Source: Pristionchus mayeri (taxonomy: Eukaryota > Nematoda > Chromadorea > Rhabditida > Neodiplogasteridae). From it: a stretch of DNA of 64,000 nucleotides. The DNA is taken from NCBI GenBank assembly GCA_036245805.1, contig BTRK01000002.1:21569067-21633066 (forward strand). The letters are read 5' to 3'. The first letter of the stretch is position 1, and each line of letters opens with the position of its first letter. The position numbers and the translations under genes were made by a program. Shown in pieces: positions 11,302-22,363 of the stretch. Under the pieces are notes generated by a model. It did not search any database, was not told the origin of the DNA, and was given only the letters and a program-made list of their open reading frames with translations.

Positions 11302-14141
11302 ATGACACATTTTCTTCCTGGATTACACAATGAGAAATACGTATTCTTCTGCACTAACGAATCGCACTTCTCTAACCACTACCGCTGCAGGATCGAGGTT
11401 CGTAGATGAAGGACTATGCTCATAAAACAAATAATATGATCTGTATTCGTAGGATCCAATCACGGGTCTCTCGTTCCACTCATCTGAGCAGTTCTACATG
11501 TGAGTCACCTACCGTAGTCTTCCATGTCGCATTCACTTACTTCGAACGTATTCTACCGTACTCTTTCACTACATCGACCATCAGGTACGAGAAAGCCATG
11601 GAGTTTCGCGATGAGGAGAGTGCGAGAGCGATCATGCGCACCCCATCCCCTGGCTACACGAAGACATTCGGCAAACATGTCCGGGGATTCAAACGATGGA
11701 AGTGAGCGAGTGTTTCCTGAGGGTTCGAGGGAGTAATGGTCTTCGTTTTGCACACTCTCTCTCGTAAGTTAGAGGAAATGGAGAGTGTATACTAGGGTTG
11801 CAGAAACGAGATCGAGATCCAGCTTGTCGCGCCCCTTCCTCCCTGAACTCTTTCCCTTCCTCTCTCCCTCAATCTCGCACAAAACATGCCAAACTTCCAG
11901 TGGGTGCGTGATCTCACTTTCTAAGCGGGATCTCTATTGACACCCTTTCCTCAAAGATCAACAGACCCCTTCCGATCTTCCTTCTCTCCCCTTGCTCACT
12001 CTCTCTCTCTCTACTCGACTCGCTCCCCCGTTGATCAAGGCATTGGAAGGGAGGGGAGAGTATCGTGACCTCTCTAGTGCGAGCTCGTGAAACAAAGAAG
12101 GGAATAGAGCTAGAAGGTACGATCTCATCCATATTGTTTCTGCAACCCTAGATCATGCGAATAGGAGTGAGTCAGTCACGACTTCTCGTTGGAGGGAAAC
12201 AGTTTCAGGTGGAATAGAGTGTCCCGTGGAGTGATGCATCGGGCACTCTACCTCAAATTCTCTCAAAATGGATCATTGAGAGAGGAATTGATTGCCACTG
12301 GGGATGCAATCCTTGTTGAGGCTAGCCCTTCCGACACCCGCTGGGGAATCGGTGAGTATGACCTGCCCTCAATACTCTCCACCCTTTGTCTCGAATGCCA
12401 CTGCGATACTATTAATTTTCATCTCTTCTGAAATAGTAAGTTATCTCTATTCAGGATTGAATTGGTTCGATCCGGATGCAATTGATAGTGCGAAATGGAG
12501 GGGAAGCAATTGGATGGGAATCGAACTAATGAAAGTCCGCCAAGAACTGGTGGGATATTTTTAAATTAGCATTCCTTACTTCTCAATCAATTATGTTTCT
12601 TGTAAAATGAAGGAATAAAGTAGTGAATAAATTTCTGTTGACTTACTTAGGCATCCTCCCGAAGCACCGTAGATCAAGCTGCCACTGATCAGTCGATTGG
12701 GACAAGTAGGGAGTCTTCTCAGGTAATATTTCAATTGAAATACTCCCTTTACCGTACTCCTCGGGATTAGAACCTCGTTTACAGCAAATTCGCTTGTTCT
12801 GTGAAGATGATTTCCCCTCCTTGCCCTCTCCATCAACATACCAGATATTTCCAAAGGTTAGAGAACGATATCCTGCTACAGTAAGACTCACTTAGACGCC
12901 TCCTCCCAAAACAAGTTCGATAGGCCATGGCGCAAGTGATCGTATGAAAATGGATGAAAGGGAGGAGTCTTCTCAGGTACAAAAATCGATTGAATATTTC
13001 ACCGTACAGAAGCCCTTTTCAATCAAAATCTCTCATCCCTGAACATGATTATCCTTCCGAACAAGTGCTAAATTCGGAGAAATAATAAAATTCATTGACA
13101 AGTTTTCAGTTCAATGAATACATTGGGCGATCAATACTCCGAATTGCTATCGTAACCCACTCAACTCACTCAGGTGGCCCGACACGAAGCGATTACGATA
13201 GATCGAAGAGAGAATGATCTAATGAAGATGGAGAAGTCAGAACTTCAGGTATAGAATGGAATGAATAGTTCACAGTAACCTTTGTAGTAACCCATGCTGC
13301 TCATTCAGGTGACCTCTCCCGAAGAGATTACGGTAGATGACAGTGAGAGTGAAGGAATGGAGATGGAGGAAAGGAGGGAGCAACTAGATTCCCAGGTACA
13401 GAGTCGAATGAAAAGGGCGCCGTTCATCTGTAGTAACACACTCTACTCCTTCAGATTCCCTCTCCCGAAGCGATTACGGTAGATTACAATGAGAGTGAAG
13501 GAATGGAGATGGAGGAAAGGAGGGAGCAACTAGATTCCCAGGTACAGAGTCGAATGAAAAGGGCACCGTTCATCTGTAGTAACACACTCTACTCCTTCAG
13601 ATTCCCTCTCCCGAAGCGATTACGGTAGATGAAAGTGAGAGTGATCGAATGAAAGAGAGGATGGAGCAGCCAGAAACTCAGGTACAAAATCTCCTCTGGA
13701 GTTGAACTTCTTTTACATTTCCACTGATCATTGAAGATTTTCTCTCACTGTCCTCTTTATCCCACTGTTTTCACTTAGGTTCCTGGAATGAATACGGTAG
13801 ATAAACGAGAGTGGGGACAAATCGAGGAGAGCAATTGTTCTATTTCCTCTGCTAGTATTTTTTTGGGTAGTTCTCATTTAATCAGGTCTCACGAAACAAG
13901 ATTGTGCCAGACAAAGGGAATCATCGAGTTGCTCGTCTATCAACGAATAAACAGTCATTCGATGGGAAATCAATTTCCGTGGGAGAGGTACGGAACAATT
14001 ATATGTATATTGCTTAACCACTATGCACTGTTTTGAAACACTGTTCACCATGCACAATACTGATATTCTAGCTACTGTATCTGGATGCTGAGGCAAAGTC
14101 CAGTGCAACCTCAATCTATTCACTTGCAACGCGGTTGGTAG
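11302..14141 (+). CDS. NADAR-domain protein with a repeated-exon C-terminal tail
   Basis: Five exons encode the NADAR (YbiA-like) domain: 11302-11397, 11453-11499, 11585-11701, 12209-12351 and 12455-12549. They total 498 nt (166 codons) in perfect phase. Diagnostic pieces are FFCTNESHFSNHY, SFHSSEQFYMYEKAMEFRD, GKHVRGFKRWKWNRV, YLKFSQNGSLREELIATGD, ILVEASPSDTRWGIG and WRGSNWMGIELMKVRQEL. NADAR proteins act on ADP-ribose-type glycosidic bonds; some reverse guanine ADP-ribosylation of nucleic acid. After the domain come six exons, each a multiple of three: 12651-12722, 12896-12976, 13174-13248, 13309-13395, 13455-13541 and 13601-13681. They encode charged repeats of the form S-P-E-A-I-T-V-D-x-S-E-S, and a last part runs from 13779. 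The end at 14141 (one more intron) is inferred; the catalytic part is secure. A 360-bp MITE sits in intron 3. The substrate is unknown. Confidence 0.82.
11792..12151. mobile_element. 360-bp MITE in NADAR intron 3
   Basis: Terminal inverted repeats CTAGGGTTGCAGAAAC at the left and GTTTCTGCAACCCTAG at the right match perfectly over 16 bp. Looser pairing continues inward (GATCGAGATC against GATCTCATC). There is no coding capacity. The host intron otherwise has ordinary splice sites at 11702 and 12208. Confidence 0.85.
13309..13600 (+). repeat. tandem duplication of an exon-intron unit (2 x 146 bp)
   Basis: Unit 1 (13309-13454) and unit 2 (13455-13600) each hold an 87-nt exon and a 59-nt intron. 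The second half of the exon is identical in both. The two introns differ at one base that I can see (gggcgccg against gggcaccg). The start of the following exon (13601) is again nearly identical. The first bases of the two exons differ more, as if the breakpoint lay there. Confidence 0.9.
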
Positions 14142-14692
14142 TAGATTTCTTATCGAACATTAATAACTAATCTTAATGCAAATTGATAAAAAAATCAGAG
14201 AAAGATCGTCTATTTTCATTGAGTAATGAAGGTACTTCAGCGCCCTGCCACCGCATATTTCTATCGATCGAAAGAAGTTATTCAATGTTGTGAGGAGATG
14301 GACAAATATTGAGAGGCAAGCACAACTTAATAAGAAGAAAGATTCCTTCGATTATTCTACCCGAATTTCTATACGTGAAATTAGTAAGCCACCCGAATTC
14401 CTATTGAATATTCCTTGTAAATTGCCCCATAGCCCTTTCATTTCCTCTTCCTCCTATGACAAAACTTCCACCCCCTCATCCCTTTCTCCTCATTCATCAT
14501 ACAATACTCCCCCCCCCCCCCCATTCCTCGCTCCCATCATGCCCATCTCCGCCACATACAATCACTTTTCCAAACTCAGACCGCATTTCCTTCCCATCCC
14601 CGGTCTTCACGCCCTCAGTCTCGAATGCATCTTTTAATGCACTTCCTTTCCTTTCGCAAGGGCCTATCGGCACTCACTCGCGAGTGATTTCC

Positions 14693-16298
14693 ATGGGGAA
14701 GACCACTCCAAATATAGATAAGATGAACCTGAAACGTGTGAGAGTCGAGAGATCGGTTGTGGAGAGATCTGCTGCAAGAAAGGCGAATGAACAGATCTAA
14801 AGGCAAACAGATCTCATCGCTCAAAAGGAAACTGGATGATACTGAGAGTGAATGGAAGGAGGCTCAGTCGCAGCTTTCCCAATCAAAGTCCCAAGTAAAG
14901 AAACTACGGAGGGAGATGCGTTTGTTGAACAAACGAGTCTGTGTGAGGGAAGAGGAGGATGTCATGAATGAGAATACGAATGGTATTCGCAATTCAAATA
15001 CTATCGTGACCAAAGAGGGTGGACGATACACACTGAACACAAGGAAAACGGCAATTGGCAATTGAAAAATTCATGTATTTGATTTTCCGAAGATTATCGG
15101 AGAGCTGCTGACTTGGACTGATTCAAGAACGAACAATCCCCAATTACTCTTTGGAGGTACCCCGCCAGATTTGAGTGCATTCACATCGGAGGACATATTC
15201 CATCTGGACAACCCCGACACTTCCTTCGTTGTGAAGTGCCCATCTTCACCATTGGCCATTGAGGTAGCGAAAATGGCGATGATGGTTACGGGTCCATTCC
15301 TCCGGCGTGTTTTCGCTCCATTCCTCAAGGGTGGAGAATACTACTCACTGTGCGTCTCGACCGGAGCACAAGCGACATGCACTCGCATTGCATTCTCTGG
15401 AACACCATGCACCAATGTTCCCGTAGAGGCAGCATTTGGTGATTTGGATTACGTCCTGAAGAGAGCTCTACACACTAGGATGTCTAGAGTAGGCACTGAA
15501 ATTATGCTACGAAAGAACCGAGTGATGCAGTGGTTTAACTCAATGCCTGAGAAACTGCAGGAAACAGTGATGGATGAATGCACTGCCCTCGCTCCGATTC
15601 TTGAGAAGGAGGCGAAACAGGCAGAACGAGAAATTCTCGAAAAAGTTAATGATAAGATGAATGAGGATTTGAAAATTGAGCACTCAAGTTCTGCTCATAT
15701 TCAAACTGCCTCGGAGAAGCTTTTTGAAGACTTATACAGTAGTGGTGGATACTTCCCTACAAGAGCTGACCTCGATGCATTTCTTGCCCGAGGATCAACT
15801 GATGAAAAAGTGCGTGAATCTATGAAGATTCAATTGCGTGTTCGAAAGCGAATATTGAATCAAGCTGCTTACGGTACAAAGAGTTTTACTACGAGCAAAA
15901 ACTCGATTGCACTATCTAAGGATGAGTTGATTGAGAAAGTGAAGAGAGCGATCGACCACGACTCGAAAATTGATTTGAATGTATTCAGTGGTCAAGACGC
16001 GGCGAAAGTGGTCGGCGAATATGTCCATATTCTGGATAACATTCCCTATTCATTCCAAATTCTTTCTGTTATGAAAACATCCAAGCTCGGAACTCCATAT
16101 GCACTAGTGCAATACGAGTGCGGATCCAACAAAAAGATGATTTGGACGGAAGAGTGGTATAAGAGTGATCTCATGAATGGAGACATTCGCAAGCGAGTCA
16201 GCCCAGTAGTGCCTATTGTGAAAGAAGAGGGTGGTGCATTGATGGATACAGACCGATCTGATTGCGAGATGATTGAGGACATGAAGGAAAATGCATAA
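14693..16298 (+). CDS. orphan coiled-coil protein, transposon-family-like, with one in-frame UGA
   Basis: A proposed first exon (ATG at 14693) splices through a 43-nt intron into a coiled-coil segment (SSLKRKLDDTESEWKEAQ, KSQVKKLRREMRLLNKRV). The frame runs to a TGA at 15063-15065 and then stays open in the same frame to 16298. An ATG-started 375-codon stretch begins at 15171. The long part contains YYSLCVSTGAQATCTRIAF, AAFGDLDYVLKRALHTRMSR, KEAKQAEREILEKVND and VRESMKIQLRVRKRIL. From memory this layout resembles a large group of uncharacterised metazoan proteins often found in many copies and suspected to be mobile-element derived. The 1.1 kb free of introns contrasts with neighbouring genes. 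The UGA may be a disabling mutation, a readthrough site, or spliced out (possible donor near 14977). No function can be assigned. Confidence 0.6.
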
Positions 16299-16893
16299 TG
16301 AAATACAACATAACACACTATTAGATTGATGTGGCGGAGACCCCCCGAATAGCGCCATTTCTGTTGTAATATACTAGATTAAAATGTCAAGAGCATATTA
16401 TTTTTGTCGTTTCCTATCGAAGTTGTCCCCTCCAAATTATTCCTTCTAACCCCCTTGAAGTCCGTGTTAAAATCTGGAAAACAAACCTTTACTCTATTGT
16501 AACTAATTACTAATTATACCGAAGTATTTACCTCCCCCCTCCCCCTTGCAATCTCCATGGTTTTAATATAAATAATTGAACATTCTACTCTTTCGTTCGT
16601 GCATCTTATCACGCTCCTATCTACGTAGATTCAATTACTTTCCGAAACTCTACAATACCAACTAAAACTAAAACAATACCAACTAAAACTTAAGGCTACC
16701 TCATTGAATTCCGGATTTGCAATGACATATCATAAATATTTAGTCTTAGATCGACTATCGAAAATCGCATAAAATCAGGACACACTAACCTATATTAGTG
16801 TATTGACACATAATTGGTCAAAAACACCTTTACTTTACATTTATAACTTTTTAACTCGAAAATGACCTACACAACACAGACATAAAATGCCTT
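16299..16893. other. AT-rich intergenic DNA, nothing recognised
   Basis: No open frame with support. It lies between the stop of the orphan gene and the end of the rpl-18 pseudogene and contains a short tandem of AACTAAAAC-like units near 16660-16690. Confidence 0.5.
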
Positions 16894-17257
16894 TTAGCCG
16901 ATACACTTTCTTCTTCCTCTGGCGCGCTCGAACTTGCGTCCCTTGGAACGGACGAAGGGCTTGCCATGCGAGTGTCGCTCGGCCTCGCGAGCCTTGCGGA
17001 GACCCTAAAGCACAAATAGAATACACATATGGTTTAGATATTTCTATACTAGCATTAATTTTCTTTGAATGAATAACTTCACGCACCTTGATGAAGAGGG
17101 TGTTCTCTCCCTAGGGCACACGAGTTGCGAGCTGGTCGATGGTGATTACTTCATCTCCGACGGTTCTTGCGTGACATGAACAGGCGTCTGAGCACGATCT
17201 CGTTGTAGTTGGCCCAGGACTACCTTTATCTTGCTTGTGGTTGATGTCGATACCCAT
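16894..17257 (-). pseudogene. rpl-18: ribosomal protein L18 (eL18) pseudogene
   Basis: The minus strand starts MGIDINHKQDK at 17257. It continues with broken pieces of eL18: NEIVLRRLFMSRKNRR in one frame, then EVITIDQLATR and GENTLFIK after a shift and an in-frame stop, then [20 protein letters not shown] and FERARGRRK. Functional eL18 is about 188 residues; here the central blocks and the stretch before HSHGKP are missing. An intron with GT-AG ends (about 17087 to 17007) is still present, so this is a decayed DNA-level duplicate rather than a retrocopy. The functional gene must lie elsewhere. Confidence 0.85.
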
Positions 17258-18534
17258 CTGAAACTAGCAAATGTGTACAAAAACAACAAAAACGAAAGTG
17301 TTAACAATTCTAAGCAAAATAAACTGATTACTCGACCGAACATCAGAAAACATTGTTCAGAAAATATATAAACACAGAGAACTGAAGCCGCACGCGTGAA
17401 CATTCATGCGCGCGGCTCAGCATACACCACGAGGGGCGGGGTTTAGATTTGAGCGTAAATGCTCGATGAGTTCTAATTTTGATCACGATTTGAGTGTAGA
17501 ATATGAATTCTGCATCGCCGACTGCCTTAATGCAAATAACAAATAATTTTTTTATCTAATTTTCAATTTCACGCGGTGGACCCTATACGTTACGTAACGA
17601 GGGTATCGATAACTGACTAATTTCAAATTCGAGTTTCCAGCCAAAATATCACATGCGTGCCTATCATATTTCACATGCGAATAAGATTGACGGGTTAGCA
17701 TCTACGAGTTAGCAACATATGTCACGCCCATATATGTTGTACAACGTTGTACATAGAATCAAATCAATCAATATTTTGACCGTATTTATGGTAGAAACTA
17801 TTTCCCATCTCTGATGTTGAATAGGTACTACTTACCATTTCTAAAAAAAACCAACCATTCCACGGCGCGGCGGCGGCCAGCTGAGCACTTGTGTACTCAA
17901 GAAAACATGACACACCATGACAGGATTCATCTCTATTCAATGACCCCCACTCCTTCACTGCACGACCTTCCCCTCATCTAGGCGCACACAATGAACCTTG
18001 CTCGAGAGGGGAGAAGGTTACAAGTTAAAGGGACGAGGTCGGAGTGACCTCCCAGGGAAGGACGACCCTGAGAGGGAAGGACGGACAACATCAAAGGTGA
18101 CTGAAACACAACCACCTTCAGATGGAACACTCACAATTGAGTAGAATATGACTAGTGATTATATTCTAAAGGAGGAAATGGTGAAAATATTTGCTCGGGA
18201 TGCGAAACCCGGAAAATTCAATTTAATTAAATGATATAGTTAACTTAAAACTTTATCAGAGTTAGTTATCAGTCCTACAATTGTACAAATGAGCAGCTTG
18301 AAATGTATTATGAATGATCATCATTAATGAGTAGATACAAATGTGATGAAATCTTCTTTACGGATTCCCTTCAATTCATCTGCTGTTCTTCATTCCGATC
18401 GGAGATCCAGAGACTCGGAGACACAATGGACACCTCAAACGAAACGAGATCATCGCCTAATCCATCCAAACAAATATGTGGGGATAAACAAGGTGTGAAG
18501 ACAGAGCAGCCATCAACGAGTCTCGGCAATACAG
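17258..18534. other. intergenic, nothing recognised
   Basis: No supported exons. A plus-strand frame at 18327-18548 (contains MDTSNETRSSPNPSKQ) overlaps the 3' end of the BRI3-like gene and has no partner exon that I can join with confidence. A short palindromic run, TTGTACAACGTTGTACA, lies near 17736-17752. Confidence 0.4.
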
Positions 18535-19210
18535 TCAGACTAAGCTAGTTGAATGAATATAATACTTTTTCTGCCATATGCAGCAGAGGAAAGGGAGGAA
18601 GAGGAGACCGAAGGGGAAGGTAATCACAACCAGAACGATGATAGTCACCTCAATCAATCAATAGTCTTCTCACATATACCGTATTCGCTGCACTCACCTT
18701 GATACACGAATTTCTCTGCTTGATGAGTACCCCCTAAATCGAGTTGATATTCATGAGTTGATGGTTGTGATACCTGCTTGCACTTGGGACAGAGGAGGGG
18801 AGACGCCTTCTGTCCACCTCAACAACATCTCTCTCTCTCTCTCTCTCTCGCTAGGACTCAAAGAGTACCTTCCTGTCCTGATCCTCCTCCCCCTGTGTGG
18901 ATTACGATGTTTGTGACTGCAAACACGAGTAGCTGTACATTTTTAGGATCATAAGAATACAGTACCTGGGGGAGGTGCAGAGGCTTGGACGGGCACTCCG
19001 TACGGGACCATCACTGGCTGAGTATAGACAGGAGGAGCCATGGGGATAGTCGAAGGGGCCTGCTACATATTACTATCGATGCGTGCATTCTCTTACCGGG
19101 AAAGCCATAGGTGCAGGGTTGGGAGGGGGAGGTTGAGGAGGACTGTCGATGGAAGGGGCAGAGGGACGGACTATTGACGAGTACTCTGGAGGGGGAGGAG
19201 GAACACCCAT
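18535..19210 (-). CDS. BRI3-like proline-rich membrane protein
   Basis: The start at 19210 reads MGVPPPPPEYSSIVRPSAPS and continues Pro-rich (PPQPPPPNPAPMAFP, YTQPVMVPYGVPVQASAPPP). After a short Gly-rich exon (HTGGGGSGQE) come CPKCKQGVLIKQRNSC and a membrane segment, VVITFPFGLLFLPFLCCIW, then KKYYIHSTSLV and the stop at 18535. The order of Pro-rich N-terminus, CPxCxxGVL, hydrophobic segment with FPFG...CC, and basic end matches brain protein I3 (BRI3), a lysosomal/endosomal membrane protein. BRI3 has a second CPxC pair after the membrane segment that is missing here. Every exon was joined by hand with in-phase GT-AG introns of about 38-70 nt. Confidence 0.75.
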
Positions 19211-19560
19211 TCTGGAAGGGAATAGGGATTAGATAGACGAGGGAATAGCATAGACTGGAGGAAATAAATCGATGAGGGAGAGACAGAGTAGTAGATCAAC
19301 GACCCCTTCCCATCTCAAGCGGTGGAGGTAAAATAGGATCTACTTAGATATTGACTTCTCCCTGCAACCTCCACTATAATTAATGTTGTTCACAACGATT
19401 TGAGTGAATTCTAGAAGAACAATTTTATTTAAGAATGGGATAACTAATTTGAGAATGGGTGGGGATTGGGTGATTGTCTTCTTATTCTCATTGTAACTCG
19501 ATCGACTCTTCATCCCTCTACCGACAGTCTATCCATCTCTTCGAATACCAGATTAGACTC

Positions 19561-19801
19561 GATGGATCGGAAGGTGGCACAATCAGACTCTGGTTTGGGA
19601 GGGCCTCCTCCAGAAGGAGCCAGACTACGCTCCATCTTGTCAGTCGGAGAACTGCAGATTCTGACTCTTCCCTTGTCCCCCTCCCGTGATACCGATTCGC
19701 AAGCATCGGCCATCCATGGGCCCATCCCGAACACATCCGATCGAGAACTGGTCGACGAGTACTACAATCGAGTTCTCACTGATAAGAATCCATGTCAATG
19801 A
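19561..19801 (+). CDS. possible small protein, 79 residues
   Basis: An uninterrupted plus-strand frame starts MDRKVAQSDSGLGGPPPEGA and ends SDRELVDEYYNRVLTDKNPC. It looks like real hydrophilic coding sequence and sits after a plausible acceptor (CTACCGACAG at 19530). The stop is 1 nt short of the stop of the convergent MATH/BTB gene. The opposite strand is also open for 74 codons (VFGMGPWMADACESVSREGD), so strand choice is uncertain. No family is recognised. Confidence 0.35.
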
Positions 19802-19802
19802 C

Positions 19803-22080
19803 TCACGCGAGAGACAAAGCAGCGAACTCTTGTCGCACCACAGCCTCCTTCATCATATCGTAGCAACTGAAACAAGATACCCATCGTCTCCCCCCCCCTC
19901 TCTCTCACCTTCCCTCTGCTCTCACTGCAGTCGTTCGAAGTAAATTGGTCAATCGATACTTCTCGGCGAGCGATAGATGATCGATGAGCTGACCAGCATT
20001 CGTCACTGGTTCGGAGATAAGAGCCTCAACAGGAATACATGAATGGCTGAACTGTGCGGATGCGATACCTGCTCCAACTTCTCAACTGCGTACTTGAGTC
20101 TCAGATGGAAAGCGTATGCGAGTGCGGGTCTAAATGAAATTTCACATTTGAGAAGAAAGAAAGAGAGAACCTGATGAGTGCAGCGGATACATCCGAACCA
20201 GAGGGATAGAGAGAGAAGAGCAACTCGAGGAACACCTCAATGGAGATGGATCGAGGGATTGAGAGAGAAGAACAACCTTTCCCACTGGGATATTCATCTT
20301 CTTGCACATGAGGAAGACGTCTTTAGGAAGAGGAACCACCAGTTGACCGAGTGAATTCACGGGGAACGATCCCCCAGTGTGAGTACGCAGGATTCCTCTG
20401 AATCAGAGTACTCAACTTCTCCTTCCTTCACCCACCGATTGACGTAGAAGGGCGTCCCCATGAGGAGAATGCACTGATTGAGTGGATCCTTGGCTGCCGA
20501 ATCACTCAGAAGATCCTCAGCCTTCATCTCGCTCTTAGCCAGAGGAAGAGGAGGCAACAACGACTGGGCGAACTTGGCCTTCAAGAGGGGGACATCCACC
20601 ACACTTCCCCTTCTCAATTCACCCTGACGATGGAGGGACAGACAACATGAGTGTACACGTGCTCTCCCATCGACTGCACCGGATCATATCCATTGTGAAT
20701 CATGCTGAAACTGCATTAGTCTGAGTGCATACAGTACTCCCTACGCAGTCCACATGTTCGTTCTCGCCGCCTCTTCCACCATGCATGCCACTGCAGGGTA
20801 GAGATTCAGTCGAGCCGCGTCTTCCAGTCTACGGTACAGGGCAATCTCAAGAGTACACATCACATCATCTCAATCATCAATGTACTCGTTCATGCTCTCA
20901 CCTTGCGATAGTTGACGAGATGGTCGGATAGTCTCACGATGACATCTCGCACATCGAATGAGACTGCCGCTGCCGCCAGAGGCTTGAAACTGCAATCACC
21001 TTCACCCTAAGCTCTCAAGTGAGCATACTTGGCCCAGATGGGTCGTTCAGTGGGATAGAGCTGGAGAAGCAATTCGACGAATGCGGATCGATCGAATGGA
21101 GAAACGTCGACAATTCCATCGTCTTCCGTCTCTCGCATCTTCAGAGCTGCAATTCCACACTCTTTTCTCCAATCTGAAGACAACGTACCCATATAGGGAG
21201 AAGCTTGCGAGAGAAGAGCCTTCCACGTTCGAAGAGTAGAACCATCGGCAAATCGAATGATGACGTCACCTTCGTCGAACGAGGGATGACGACGGAAAAA
21301 CTTAATTAAATATTATGAATAACCGTAACTTTTAACTATAATGGTTCTACTGACTGAGTTGATGAATCGCATCTCGAACTTGACGGAACGAATGTCGTGG
21401 TGGAGATGGAAGATGATTAGCTGACGATAGCGAGCGAAGTCGAACACATCCTTAGTTCAGCTATCATTCTATCGAGGAGACAATGACGTACCCTGTCGAC
21501 AACTTTCATGTTCTCCTCTCCAATTCCTGCTCGCACTCTCATCTGAGTGGTTATCCCCCATTCAGAATCGGGGCATCCCACGGCACACACTCGCAGCTGA
21601 CGACAACCCTCAACAAAGAGGATTAAACACTGCAAATCTCATTGATGCATACATTCTCCTCCTGTAGTTTCACTGAGAGAGTGACATCCCCCAGTCCCAT
21701 TCCAAACTTCCAGCAGTTCGCTTGTCTGTTGCTCCCAGATTCTTCCTTTGCCTGACATCAATTTTATGGATAGAACATTGGCAAAAATGATTACATCCTT
21801 TCCCTCTATGAGGAGGTCGACTTGGAAGGGAGTCGATGGGGGGAGAACAGGACTCGATTTAATCTCTACGGGAGCTCCAGATAGAAGATGTTCTTCGTTC
21901 CTGACAGACGGGAACGGACGCAGCGATTTTCCAGTAAGAACATCTTCGATTTCACGATCTTCGAATTCCCAAGCAGTGTGCGTTGACTAGAAATAAAAAT
22001 GAGTAAAAAAACAGAGAAGAGTTGAAGCAACGAACAAGACGTTCTAGTAGAGAATTTAGCGAGAATTGCCGCTCGGACAT
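19803..22080 (-). CDS. divergent MATH/BTB protein with a second BTB-like region
   Basis: The start at 22080 gives MSERQFSLNSLLERL. A MATH-like part follows (WKFGMGLGDVTLSVKLQEEN, RVCAVGCPDSEWGITTQMRV, FARYRQLIIFHLHHDIRSVK). The first BTB reads FDEGDVIIRFADGSTLRTW, SPFDRSAFVELLLQLYPTER, LSDHLVNYR and NLYPAVACMVEEAARTNM. A second region reads KDPLNQCILLMGTPFYVNRW, NSLGQLVVPLPKDVFL, SISIEVFLELLFSLYPSGSD, ALAYAFHLRLKYAVEKLEQ and a repeat-like helical end HLSLAEKYRLTNLLRTTAV, finishing RQEFAALSLA at 19803. The repeated F(V/L)ELL(L/F)xLYP core is seen in both halves. Nematodes have expanded families of fast-evolving MATH/BTB genes thought to be cullin-3 adaptors. The exact exon edges are partly uncertain. 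Confidence 0.7.
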
Positions 22081-22363
22081 TGTGAAATGGGTGGAAATGA
22101 ATGAAGAATCGTAGATGAGACAAAATAGAGATAACAAAATTGGATTAGAAAATTTACATGGAAATCAAGTTGAAAATAGCTAGAGAAAATCCGAAAACTA
22201 AGATGATGTTCATCAATATCAATGTTCACCGTAATTTACAGGACACTGTATCGAAATTCAGGCATGGCAAAGTAGGGAATCAATACTTCAATTTACATAT
22301 TTTAGTGTTCTAGGCCATTGTGATTCTCTTTTGTTTTGCATATTTGTATCAAAGGTACAGTCG

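Noticed and set aside
13867..13885. Putative 19-nt intron in the last NADAR exon
   Set aside because: Ends look like GT-AG but 19 nt is too short to splice, and reading through keeps the frame open.
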